10,792 nucleotides of DNA, from positions 1-10,792 of the forward strand of contig MEFT01000054.1 of the NCBI GenBank assembly GCA_001725215.1. The letters are read 5' to 3'. The notes under the pieces are model-generated. The model saw only the letters and a program-made list of their open reading frames with translations, was not told the origin of the DNA and made no database searches. Position 1 is the stretch's first letter; each line of letters opens with the position of its first letter. Source of the stretch: Clostridium sp. SCN 57-10 (GTDB taxonomy: Bacteria > Bacillota > Clostridia > Oscillospirales > Butyricicoccaceae). The translations under genes were made by a program, and so were the position numbers. This document shows, one piece after another, positions 1-7,181 of the stretch.

Positions 1-188
1 GCCACCGCAATGGCCTCAAGCAGCGTTGATTTTCCCGTGCCGTTTTCGCTCACCAAAAACGTGACGTCGCGCGAAAAGGTCAACGCATCCATCTGCGCCA
101 AGCAACGCACGACCGGCAGATTGTGAAGATAAGATTCCTCGTCCACCGGCGAGCTTAGCCGCACGCTGCTGATATACTGTCTTTCCAT
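1..188 (-). CDS. AAA family ATPase, N-terminal part (cut by window edge)
   Basis: Only the first 62 codons are present; the gene runs leftward out of the window. The start is the ATG at 188-186, preceded by AAAGGAG about 8 nt upstream. The residues SENGTGKSTLLEAIAV (about 47-62) form a P-loop (Walker A, GKS) followed by the helix usual in SMC/ABC-like predicted ATPases. The stretch just before it (LTFSRDVTFLV) fits the first strands of that fold. In the related small family of predicted ATPases (COG3910-like, from memory) the protein is about 240 residues and the motif lies at the same distance from the N-terminus. The function is unknown; ATP binding is the only activity the visible part supports. 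It is divergently transcribed from the peptidase gene at 523 and shows no evident link to it. Confidence 0.8.
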   Translation of the reverse strand, partial: MERQYISSVRLSSPVDEESYLHNLPVVRCLAQMDALTFSRDVTFLVSENGTGKSTLLEAIAV

Positions 189-218
189 CCCGCCGCTCCT
201 TTCTCAACATACGGCTTT

Positions 219-247
219 AGTATACCAAACCTGCTCTTCTTTGTGAA
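219..247 (-). promoter_or_regulatory. Sigma-A-type promoter for the leftward ATPase gene
   Basis: Read leftward, TTCACA (247-242) and TATACT (224-219) are separated by exactly 17 nt, each matching five of six consensus bases. Transcription would start near 212, giving a short leader of about 24 nt before the ATG at 188. This is a sequence match only. Confidence 0.65.
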
Positions 248-274
248 GCCACAGCACCGTTTGCGAATAGGAAA

Positions 275-300
275 ATGGGTCGGTTAAAATAACGGCCCAT
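275..300. repeat. Inverted repeat between the two divergent promoters
   Basis: ATGGGTC pairs with GGCCCAT (one G-T pair) and GTTA pairs with TAAC around an AAA loop, with one bulged base. This gives a hairpin of about 11 bp. Read leftward it is followed by TTTT, like a weak terminator. However, it lies upstream of both divergent promoters, so termination has no obvious target; an operator for one or both promoters is as likely. Confidence 0.45.
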
Positions 301-301
301 T

Positions 302-316
302 TGCGCGATGCGCGCA
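302..316. promoter_or_regulatory. Perfect 6-bp palindrome next to the rightward promoter (possible operator)
   Basis: TGCGCG and CGCGCA are perfect inverted copies around ATG, ending 9 bp before the -35 box at 326. The position suits a regulator binding site, but no regulator is identified and the half-sites are short and GC-biased, so chance is possible. Confidence 0.3.
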
Positions 317-325
317 TGCCCGTGG

Positions 326-354
326 TTGACTTTATGGTATTTACACCGTATTAT
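326..354 (+). promoter_or_regulatory. Sigma-A-type promoter for the C39-like peptidase gene
   Basis: TTGACT (326-331) and TATTAT (349-354) lie 17 nt apart, each five of six consensus bases. Transcription would begin near 361, about 160 nt before the start codon at 523. Confidence 0.7.
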
Positions 355-360
355 GGAAGA

Positions 361-522
361 AGTGCGGCGCATGGGACACGCGTCCGGCCGCTTAGCCTAC
401 CTGTGCGGCAGCACGGGTTCGCCTGTTCAAAACCACTGAAGTAAAAAGAGCTGGCACGATATCGCGTCGCGCTGAAAAGCTGACCCTGCTGCGACTCGGT
501 TCGGATGTAGGGGGAGCGTATC
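361..522 (+). other. Long 5' leader of the peptidase mRNA, function unknown
   Basis: About 160 nt separate the predicted transcription start from the ATG. The clearest structure is a hairpin at 399-418 (ACCTGTGC, loop GGCA, GCACGGGT; one G-U pair). I compared it by eye with common riboswitch signatures (TPP, cobalamin, c-di-GMP, lysine, guanidine) and recognised none. The ribosome binding site TAGGGGGAG (509-517) is about 5 nt before the ATG. I see no gene in it. Confidence 0.4.
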
Positions 523-2307
523 ATGAAACACTCTGTGGCGGTTATCCTGGCGCTTGCGATGCTGGCATTGCCCGTTTTCGGGAAAGGAGCTGTTATGGCA
601 GAAGGAAATTTCATCAAAATTACAACCGCGACCGACTTTGCGTCAGGCACCTGCACAAGCCTTGAGCCCGTGCAGGTAGGCGATGGCGCGCTGCGCCTTG
701 CGCAGGGAAGCACGGAAGGCGTATACATCTCCGATGTATATCAAACGCAGCCTTGGAACGATCTTGTCGCTTCCTGGAACGCAGACACCCCGCGCGGTAC
801 GAAGGTTGAGGTGTTCGGCCGCGCCTATCTGCCCGAATATGACGGGTGGACCGACGCAAGCGGTGTGACGCATGACGGTTGGACCGACTGGATCACCTGG
901 GGCGCGTGGAGCCCCTATATCGAGCGCGGCTGCCCCAATGTAGCCGACACCCACCCCACCAAAAGCGGCAGCGAAAAAGGCTGGGCATACGCCTACTCGT
1001 ACACCGGGTACGGAGACAGCTCGCTTAACGTGAACGACGGATTGACAGCCACCGCATTTCAGTTCAAAGCCGTCATCTCGGCGGACGGGACACAGAATGT
1101 GCAGCCTGTGCTTCGTCTGCTGAGCGCATCCTTTAAAAATACAAACGATGCGGATTGGCAGAGCAAATGCTCGCTCGCCGAGCCGCCCGTCGCGGAAAAA
1201 GAGTCGGTGCTGCTCGACACACCGGCTATTTCGCAGATGAAGCGTTCGCCCGAGTATGCAAATGTCATCTGCAGCGCCACCTGCATCGCCATGCTGATGA
1301 ACGGACAGGGCGCCGATGTGCTGCCCGAAGACGTAACCCTTCTGAACTTCGACTACGGCTTCGGCGGCAACGGAAACTGGAGCTTCTCGACCGCCGCAGC
1401 CGGGGCATACGGCTTTGAAAGCTATGTGCACTATGCCGATTTTGCGGGGCTTCGCCAGGAGTTATCGCGCGGCTACGGTGTTTCGCTTTCGGTCAAATAC
1501 AGCAAAACCGAGGGAGGCAAATATCCTTACCTTATCAACGCGCCCACCAACACCGGCGGGCATCTGATTACCATTGTGGGCTACTATTACAACACCGAAC
1601 TGGGCGAGTATGTTTATTACTCGAACGACCCCGCATCCGACGACGACCTTGCCGTGGGGCATCGCGAATACCGCGAGTCTCAGCTTGACAAGGCGTGGTA
1701 CCGCCGCGCGGCCTATTTTGTCCACGACCGAGAAGACGGCGCAGGCGAAAGCGCGCGCGAGTATCACGAGGCCACACTGTGGCCGGTACAAGGCAAAACA
1801 GATGTCTATGCGCTGGTAACGATCGACGGAACGGTGCTTACCCTGCCGCAGAACTTCACCGAAAAGCCGCGCGCGGCATTTGGCGGTCACGGTACGCTTG
1901 CGATGTTCGTGCCGGGCGAAGAAACGCCGCTTGCAGACGGCGTGCGCCGCGTTACGGCGAATCACGTGTTTTATTATGACCGGGTAACGGTATCGGAAGA
2001 CGGATATTTGCAGTTCCGCGAGGGTATGGTATCCGAGCTGCTGGCCGCTGGCACACCGCCGACCGTCTATGTGATTTTTAACGACGGCAGTATGTATACG
2101 GCCGCCTCCTTTGAGCCGAACGAGTATGTGCCGGGCATGGACTTATCGGAACATTATGCGGATACAGAGGCACCCGTCATCGGCGGGTCTCCGAAAAGCA
2201 GCAGTCTTCCAGCCAAGATCCTTGCCGTTGCAGCCGCGGGTGCGGTAATTGCCGCAACATCGGCCGCAGCCCTGCTGTTTCTACGCGGCAAGCGAAAAAA
2301 GCGCTGA
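523..2307 (+). CDS. Secreted, membrane-anchored C39-like cysteine peptidase
   Basis: The protein has 594 residues. An N-terminal signal peptide (about 1-26, hydrophobic core AVILALAMLALPV, likely cut after VMA) precedes a beta-rich region (about 28-215) containing PWNDLVASWNADTPRGT. That type of domain precedes the catalytic part in the 'peptidase C39 family' group. The catalytic domain spans about 225-400: Gln238, Cys250 in the motif CSATCIAML (family form CGPTSLAM), His347 in GGHLITIVGY and Asp369 in YSNDP fit the papain-like triad. A region of about 160 residues without a recognised domain follows. The C-terminus is one membrane helix (about 563-587) and a basic tail (RGKRKKR), which would fix the enzyme to the outer face of the membrane. 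No ABC transporter or bacteriocin-like leader gene is adjacent, so a role like that of bacteriocin-processing C39 transporters is not supported. The substrate is unknown. The gene stands alone, with its own promoter and terminator. Confidence 0.82.
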   Translation: MKHSVAVILALAMLALPVFGKGAVMAEGNFIKITTATDFASGTCTSLEPVQVGDGALRLAQGSTEGVYISDVYQTQPWNDLVASWNADTPRGTKVEVFGRAYLPEYDGWTDASGVTHDGWTDWITWGAWSPYIERGCPNVADTHPTKSGSEKGWAYAYSYTGYGDSSLNVNDGLTATAFQFKAVISADGTQNVQPVLRLLSASFKNTNDADWQSKCSLAEPPVAEKESVLLDTPAISQMKRSPEYANVICSATCIAMLMNGQGADVLPEDVTLLNFDYGFGGNGNWSFSTAAAGAYGFESYVHYADFAGLRQELSRGYGVSLSVKYSKTEGGKYPYLINAPTNTGGHLITIVGYYYNTELGEYVYYSNDPASDDDLAVGHREYRESQLDKAWYRRAAYFVHDREDGAGESAREYHEATLWPVQGKTDVYALVTIDGTVLTLPQNFTEKPRAAFGGHGTLAMFVPGEETPLADGVRRVTANHVFYYDRVTVSEDGYLQFREGMVSELLAAGTPPTVYVIFNDGSMYTAASFEPNEYVPGMDLSEHYADTEAPVIGGSPKSSSLPAKILAVAAAGAVIAATSAAALLFLRGKRKKR

Positions 2308-2345
2308 GCCGCGACCCCTGTATTCATTTGCAAAATGCTTAAAAG

Positions 2346-2380
2346 AACGCCGCAGGCCTAAATGGCCGGCGGCGTTTTTT
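2346..2380. terminator. Shared rho-independent terminator between convergent genes
   Basis: AACGCCGC pairs with GCGGCGTT and GGCC with GGCC across a single mismatch, loop TAAAT, followed rightward by a run of six T (2375-2380). Read leftward the stem is followed by TTCTTTT. It lies 38 bp after the peptidase stop and 6 bp after the anti-sigma stop, so it can serve both converging genes. Confidence 0.85.
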
Positions 2381-2385
2381 CATCT

Positions 2386-3354
2386 TCAATCGTCATCATC
2401 TTCGTGATCGTCTTCGTGATCGTCTTCGCCTTCATGCTTATCTTTGCTTTTGTCTTTATCTTTCCCGCCGAGGTTGTCTGCGTGTTCCTTTTGGCCGCTT
2501 GGGGTTTCATCCTCACGGTCTTCCGCCTCGATTTCGTCATTGTCCAGCAGATCTTCCTGAAGCTCGCGCAGCTTCTCGGTGCTCATGCGCTGCAACACTG
2601 CCGCGTCGCGTGAGGGGTCGAGCGCGAGGATACAATCGATGAGCGCCTTTTTGCCGTGATTGCCTGACGGCTTGCTCGGCTTCGTCGGAGCTGTACGGTC
2701 GTCATCGGCGCCCCCCGGCACGGTAGTCGGGCGGGTAGTAGGCTCGGTGGAAACGGCAGAAGTTGATTCCGTGGGCAGGGGACGGTCTGTTTCCGTGTAG
2801 ACGGAAACGCGCTGCTGCTCAACGGGCAGGGCCCGGCGCACATCGTCCACCAGCCGCTCTTCCAGCCGCACGGCGCGGTTTCCGCTGCCGGACTGAACGG
2901 TGATACGAATTTCACCTTCTCCGTTTTTTAAATACTCATGCTGAACAATCGAACCTATGATGGCGCTGACCGCGGTATCAAGGTCGACATTACGCAATCT
3001 GAGGCCGCTGAGCACCTCTTCCGCATCGGCGTTGCGTGCCGTTGCGGTCAACACCCGATCAAACAGATTGGTCGTCAGTTCAATACTTGGATTGACGTCG
3101 ATTCCGATATAGGCCGCGGGGCACAGCAAGCTAAACGCCCCGGCGGCGCAGAGCAAAACCGCGCACGCACAAGCGGCAGCAACACGGCGAATGAGAGGTG
3201 CACTTCTCACGGGGGAAGAAAACGAAATAACGTCCGCTTCGGCAGAAGACGTATGCAGCGGCGCGCTTGCCGCCTGCGCACAAAGATCGGGCAGCAGCGC
3301 ATCAACGGCGCGGGCGAGCCGCGCTTCAATTTCGCGGTCGGTTCTCTTGCTCAT
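2386..3354 (-). CDS. RsgI-like membrane anti-sigma factor
   Basis: The protein has 322 residues from the ATG at 3354-3352, which overlaps the sigma factor stop as ATGA and has AGGAGG 7 nt upstream. A longer in-frame start at 3378 would translate the ribosome binding site itself and is rejected. A cytoplasmic N-terminus (1-56) is followed by one membrane helix (about 57-78) and the segment YIGIDVNPSIELTTNLFDRV (about 82-101), the hallmark of the extracytoplasmic middle domain of RsgI-type anti-sigma factors. Then come a Thr/Pro-rich linker (about 195-235), a helical patch (about 235-270) and a very acidic Asp/Glu/His/Lys tail. No HxxxCxxC zinc anti-sigma motif is visible. Gene order and translational coupling imply that it holds the upstream ECF sigma factor inactive at the membrane. 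No carbohydrate-binding sensor domain, as found in cellulolytic clostridia, is recognisable; the acidic tail might sense cations or the cell wall (inference). Confidence 0.8.
   Translation of the reverse strand: MSKRTDREIEARLARAVDALLPDLCAQAASAPLHTSSAEADVISFSSPVRSAPLIRRVAAACACAVLLCAAGAFSLLCPAAYIGIDVNPSIELTTNLFDRVLTATARNADAEEVLSGLRLRNVDLDTAVSAIIGSIVQHEYLKNGEGEIRITVQSGSGNRAVRLEERLVDDVRRALPVEQQRVSVYTETDRPLPTESTSAVSTEPTTRPTTVPGGADDDRTAPTKPSKPSGNHGKKALIDCILALDPSRDAAVLQRMSTEKLRELQEDLLDNDEIEAEDREDETPSGQKEHADNLGGKDKDKSKDKHEGEDDHEDDHEDDDD
2400..2428 (-). repeat. 12-bp tandem repeat coding the acidic tail
   Basis: The 12-bp unit CTTCGTGATCGT occurs twice in a row with a partial third copy. It encodes repeated Glu-Asp-Asp-His near the C-terminus of the anti-sigma protein. 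The unit is a multiple of three, so copy-number change would lengthen or shorten the tail without a frameshift. Confidence 0.6.
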
Positions 3355-3938
3355 TTCGCGCCCTCCTCTCCGTCGCATTCCGATAAGCTTTTTCGTAATT
3401 TTTTCAGTGCACGTGTGTATTTGGACAGCACCGTAGAAAGCGGCAGCCCAAGCGCCTGCGCGATTTCGCGGTGTTTCAGGCCGGAGACGGCGTGCAGCAT
3501 CACGATCTCCCGCTCCTGCTCCAATAAAATGCGCATCGCCTCGTGCAGTACAATCGCGGCGTCCGGATCACCCGGAACGCAGATCGGCGCAGGTGTAAGC
3601 TCCTCCAATGAAACTTCCTGCGCGGCGGCGCGCTGCTGCATCCGCACGGCGTTACGCGCAATGGTAAAAACCCACGCGAGCGGTTTTCCGCAGGGCGTAT
3701 AGCGATGCGCATGGGTACGAACTGCAAGATAAGTCTCCATCATGGCATCTTGCGCGTTTTGGGGATTTCGCGTCAGAGAAAGCGCGAAAACATAAATCGA
3801 GCGCGCTGTCTGCCGATAAAAAGCTTCAAACGCTTCCGGCTGTCCTTGTGCGATCCCTACAATCAGCTGCTCGCACTGCTCCGGTGAGAGCGCGCTCTTC
3901 ACCGCAGAAGCCGAATCGGCGTTTGTCATCCAAAGCAT
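3351..3938 (-). CDS. ECF-type RNA polymerase sigma factor
   Basis: The protein has 195 residues. Region sigma-2 covers about 25-100 (AFEAFYRQTARSIYVFALSL, then NAQDAMMETYLAV and PLAWVFTIARNAVR, the core-binding and -10 recognition helices). Region sigma-4 covers about 128-182, with a helix-turn-helix around LKHREIAQALGLPLSTVLSK. There is no region 1 or 3, which makes it an ECF (group 4) sigma factor by size and layout. The start at 3938 is chosen because AAGGGGG lies 11 nt upstream; the ATG three codons later would be too far from it. It overlaps the anti-sigma gene by 4 bp (ATGA), indicating coupled translation. Targets are unknown; autoregulation and control of the neighbouring stalk-domain gene are plausible but untested. 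Confidence 0.9.
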   Translation of the reverse strand: MLWMTNADSASAVKSALSPEQCEQLIVGIAQGQPEAFEAFYRQTARSIYVFALSLTRNPQNAQDAMMETYLAVRTHAHRYTPCGKPLAWVFTIARNAVRMQQRAAAQEVSLEELTPAPICVPGDPDAAIVLHEAMRILLEQEREIVMLHAVSGLKHREIAQALGLPLSTVLSKYTRALKKLRKSLSECDGEEGAK

Positions 3939-3986
3939 GGTTAGGAGCGCCCCCTTCTTTTTACAGTCTGTTCTGTTTCTGCTGTC

Positions 3987-4015
3987 AGTGTAACAGATCG
4001 GGAGCGCGCTTGCAA
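3987..4015 (-). promoter_or_regulatory. Candidate promoter of the sigma/anti-sigma operon
   Basis: Read leftward, TTGCAA (4015-4010) and TACACT (3992-3987) are 17 nt apart, each four of six consensus bases, and the -10 is preceded by TGT (extended -10). Transcription would begin near 3980, about 42 nt before the ATG at 3938. Confidence 0.5.
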
Positions 4016-4063
4016 CTCACGGGGGAAGGTCCTCGCCTTATACCCGCAAGCGGCTGACGGGAA

Positions 4064-4101
4064 ACGCCGGGGAAGGCGCCTGCCCGGCGTCCTCCCCGGC
4101 G
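4064..4101 (-). terminator. Hairpin after the stalk-domain gene, probable terminator
   Basis: Read leftward, CGCCGGGGA (4101-4093) pairs perfectly with TCCCCGGCG (4073-4065), with a 19-nt interior that can itself pair, followed by only TTT. It lies 6 bp after the stop codon. The short T tract makes termination partial at best, so some read-through into the sigma operon is possible. Confidence 0.5.
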
Positions 4102-4107
4102 AACTGT

Positions 4108-5439
4108 TTAGTCGCGGCCTTTGTCGTGATGCCAGCCGCGATCATGCTCTTCTTCCAGATCGTCAAACAAATCGTCGTCAATGCCGGCCTTTTCCAAGAA
4201 GTCTTGCGCCTTGTCGAGCGTGTCATCCGCCTTATCAAGGCGGCGCAGCAGCTCCCAGGTAGACTGGCGGCCAAGCTTGTCGCTGTCTTCAATCGCGTCT
4301 TCCAGCGCATCGACTTGGCGATCGAGTTCAATGAGCTCTTTCACAAGTGCAACTCCGGCGTCGGGATTGCGCGACTTGTTCGTAAAATACTCGCGGCACT
4401 TGACAAACAGCTTGTCGGTTTGATCGCCCAAAGCGATGATTTTCTGCGTATAGAACTCCGCGTCGCGGTCGATCAGGCTGCCATCCGGATCGGCTTTCAC
4501 CCATATTGCTTCTGCTTTGTCAAGGCGCGTCTTAAAGTCTTTCATAGCGTTGTCGAGCGTGTCGCACTCTGCTGCAATGAGATTATAGTCGCTGAAGGTG
4601 ATTGCCGATTGGCGCAGGCTTTCGTTCAACGCGAGCTGCAGCGTCGTCACATCGTTGCGCAGCGTTTTATAGCCTGCAAGCGCCGCCGCGCCGGCCGACT
4701 TCCACGCGTCATAGCTTCCCGCTTTTTCAGCGGTGGTAATCAGTACGTCAAGCGCGGGCAGCTCAGCCTTCAGACGGGCGGTTTCGTCCCACAGTGCTTT
4801 CGCAGTGGCAACGGTGGTGTCTATACCGTATTTCTGCGCAAGACCGGACTGCAGCGTCTTAAGCTTGCCTTCAGCGCTTGTCAGGCGGTCTGCCAGCGCA
4901 ACCGACTCGGTCTGGGTGATCTTTCCGGTACGCGCAGCCTCGCTGGTGTCAACCTGCAGCGTTTTGATCATAGCCTGCAGCTCGACGCAGCGGTTGTTAA
5001 GGCGGTGGTAAATCGTCAGGTTTTCGGCATAGGTCCCTGCCTTCGGCGTGTCGAGCACGTCAGAATTCAGCGTAGTATAGCGGTTTTCCGCCAGTGTGGC
5101 ACGGCCGGACAGCGCGGCATAGGTCAGCTCCTCCGGCTTGGTTTCCACCTTTGTGCTGAGAAACACGGTTTGTGTCGTCGTGTCCCACACGACCTCCTGC
5201 TCGAGCAGCGTGCCGATGGCGCGAATAGGCAGATAGGTCGAGCCGTTGTACTCAATGGGGTAGTCTCTCGTGCCATTTTTGTCGTACATATCCTGATTCT
5301 CGCCATTTAGCTTCACGGTGATATCGGGACGGAGCATGGCGGAAATCTGCTGCGCGCCGGTTGCGGCGGCTGCACCGAGCGTAAATGCGCCCGCCGTCAA
5401 GCATACGAGCAATGCGGTTTTCAGATTAGGCTTTTTCAT
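4108..5439 (-). CDS. Secreted stalk-domain protein with long helical region
   Basis: The protein has 443 residues with a signal peptide (about 1-27, MKKPNLK then a hydrophobic core, likely cut after the AAAATGA region). Residues about 36-96 (ITVKLNG, then YNGSTYLPIRAIGTLLEQEVVWD and TVFL) match the 'copper amine oxidase N-terminal' stalk domain. That name is historical, and no oxidase domain is present here. Residues about 105-425 are rich in Ala, Leu, Lys, Glu and Asp with heptad-like spacing, probably alpha-helical or coiled coil. The C-terminus is acidic (DDDLFDDLEEEHD) and ends HHDKGRD. The start has AAAGGATGG about 5 nt upstream. It probably acts in the cell envelope as a structural or adaptor protein; no catalytic motif is seen. 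It lies upstream of the sigma/anti-sigma pair on the same strand, 169 bp away. Confidence 0.75.
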   Translation of the reverse strand: MKKPNLKTALLVCLTAGAFTLGAAAATGAQQISAMLRPDITVKLNGENQDMYDKNGTRDYPIEYNGSTYLPIRAIGTLLEQEVVWDTTTQTVFLSTKVETKPEELTYAALSGRATLAENRYTTLNSDVLDTPKAGTYAENLTIYHRLNNRCVELQAMIKTLQVDTSEAARTGKITQTESVALADRLTSAEGKLKTLQSGLAQKYGIDTTVATAKALWDETARLKAELPALDVLITTAEKAGSYDAWKSAGAAALAGYKTLRNDVTTLQLALNESLRQSAITFSDYNLIAAECDTLDNAMKDFKTRLDKAEAIWVKADPDGSLIDRDAEFYTQKIIALGDQTDKLFVKCREYFTNKSRNPDAGVALVKELIELDRQVDALEDAIEDSDKLGRQSTWELLRRLDKADDTLDKAQDFLEKAGIDDDLFDDLEEEHDRGWHHDKGRD

Positions 5440-5829
5440 AAAACCATCCTTTCTTGTTCCAAAGCATACGGTGTGCGCGATTGGCCTTTGTAGAAATAAT
5501 GCACGAACATACCCTTTTATCGCATGACACTAAAATTTTTTTTGAGAAGATGTTGCCGCAATCAGCATGCGCCAATGAATGCAAGACCCGTGATGAAACA
5601 TGAGCGCTTTACTGTGCAAATGCATCTATGCTTCGTTATTGTTGACTGTGCCGCCGGGAAGACGCCGGTGGCAGCGCTATGTAGAACACTCGTTTTGCCG
5701 AATCGGCGTCATCGTAGCGGCAGGTGAAAGCTTTCGGAGGATGCGAAGGCTCATCGTGCAAAATGACAGCAAAAGGCCGCCGGCTGTTGGCGGCGGCCTT
5801 TAATGCTGGGCTACGGTTTGGGTTCTCAA
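5440..5829. other. Non-coding region between the stalk gene and the array's distal end
   Basis: No convincing gene is present; the small rightward open frames here lack recognisable motifs. Near 5520-5545, read leftward, an extended -10-like TGCGATAAA and a T-rich patch could form the stalk gene promoter, but no good -35 is visible. The part at 5649-5801 contains three successive hairpins: TGCCGCCGG/CCGGTGGCA at 5649-5673, AGCTTTCG/CGAAGGCT at 5729-5751, and the perfect 11-bp stem at 5772-5801. Confidence 0.5.
5771..5801 (-). terminator. Terminator-like hairpin beyond the array's distal end
   Basis: AAAGGCCGCCG (5772-5782) pairs perfectly with CGGCGGCCTTT (5791-5801) around an 8-nt loop. Read leftward it ends in TTTT. 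It lies 28 bp beyond the degenerate terminal repeat, where the leftward pre-crRNA transcript should end. Read rightward it ends in TTT, so it could act in both directions, weakly. Confidence 0.6.
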
Positions 5830-5862
5830 AATCCCGTTCGTGCTTCCCCTGCGGGGCGCGAC
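5830..5862 (-). repeat. Degenerate terminal CRISPR repeat
   Basis: Without gaps this stretch matches the 33-nt repeat at 23 positions: 18 of 21 in the hairpin half (GCTTCCCC, TGCGGGG, GCGAC) but only 5 of 12 in the crRNA-handle half. The 34 nt between it and the first intact repeat (5863-5896) is a normal spacer length, which supports it as the decayed distal end of the array. Confidence 0.75.
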
Positions 5863-6301
5863 CACGCAGCGTGTCTCCACTGCCCGGATCATCCGGATTT
5901 CAATCCACGCTCCCCGTGCGGGGAGCGACTCGCAAAGTTAGAATCAGCAAGCCCGATGAAAACGGATTTCAATCCACGCTCCCCGTGCGGGGAGCGACGC
6001 ACGCCAATGCCGTGGAGCACGGCTGGTGGGATATTTCAATCCACGCTCCCCGTGCGGGGAGCGACGTAGATGCATCGAATCACACGCCAACATCTTTGCA
6101 TTTCAATCCACGCTCCCCGTGCGGGGAGCGACTCTGCGATCTCTTGCTCGGTCATGGCGTAAGCCGCATTTCAATCCACGCTCCCCGTGCGGGGAGCGAC
6201 CGCCGCCAAGGCCAGCCATCGCCGTGTTTTGGAGATTTCAATCCACGCTCCCCGTGCGGGGAGCGACGCCGCCAAAGCCAGAAAAAGGAACACCATTAGT
6301 A

Positions 6302-6334
6302 GTTTCAATCCACGCTCTCCGTGCGGGGAGCGAC
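6302..6334 (-). repeat. Variant CRISPR repeat with two substitutions
   Basis: Position 1 is G instead of A, giving the common I-C ending GAAAC in crRNA sense. One C within the stem half is T (CTCTCC for CTCCCC). The second change turns a G-C pair of the crRNA stem into an A-C mismatch. Confidence 0.9.
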
Positions 6335-7181
6335 TAACGCCAAGCCCCATTACTTCGGGCATTACAAAATTTCAATCCACGCTCCCCGTGCGGGGAGCGA
6401 CGTCGTACACGGTGTTCAGGACATAGTCCGAGAAATTATTTCAATCCACGCTCCCCGTGCGGGGAGCGACTGCTGACCAGCGGACAACTCACTCGTGTCG
6501 TTGAAATTTCAATCCACGCTCCCCGTGCGGGGAGCGACATCAGCACTTCCCCGCTGAAGATTCAGGTCGATCAATTTCAATCCACGCTCCCCGTGCGGGG
6601 AGCGACAACAAAAAGCCGGAACCAACAACTCCACCTGCGGTATTTCAATCCACGCTCCCCGTGCGGGGAGCGACTCTATCCATACTGCACCTCCAAACGT
6701 ATGTTCTACTATTTCAATCCACGCTCCCCGTGCGGGGAGCGACACCGCAAGGTAGCGGACGACCTTGACCGCATGATGATTTCAATCCACGCTCCCCGTG
6801 CGGGGAGCGACACAAGGGCAAGCTGGGCGGCAGCGTAATCGACGTATTTCAATCCACGCTCCCCGTGCGGGGAGCGACGTCTGACGGAATGATCGCAATT
6901 ATTGATGAACACGATTTCAATCCACGCTCCCCGTGCGGGGAGCGACTTTTACCCCCTGTTCACCATTCGGTGTCTGAATCATTTCAATCCACGCTCCCCG
7001 TGCGGGGAGCGACCAAGAAACCTCCTGCGACTATTCCGCAGAGTCAAATTTCAATCCACGCTCCCCGTGCGGGGAGCGACAAATAAGTTCAGATATTGAA
7101 AGGAGAAGTATTATATTTCAATCCACGCTCCCCGTGCGGGGAGCGACTGGTATCCCGCCAACCAAAATTATTCTTAAGCGA

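Noticed and set aside
361..522. Known riboswitch in the peptidase gene leader
   Set aside because: No conserved core of the common classes could be matched by eye; only one clear hairpin is present.
643..1431. Leftward open frame of 262 residues opposite the peptidase gene
   Set aside because: It is antisense to a gene with clear signal peptide, domain and motif evidence; its composition is that of a shadow frame in GC-rich DNA.
3355..3378. Eight-residue longer start for the anti-sigma factor
   Set aside because: The added codons are the AGGAGG ribosome binding site of the ATG at 3354, which overlaps the sigma stop as ATGA.
4126..5310. Rightward open frame of 394 residues opposite the stalk-domain gene
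   Set aside because: It is antisense to a gene with signal peptide, stalk domain and ribosome binding site, and shows no recognisable domain.
5524..5803. Small rightward open frames (67 residues each) before the array
   Set aside because: No motif, no convincing ribosome binding site and overlapping frames; the region is better explained by hairpins and the array end.
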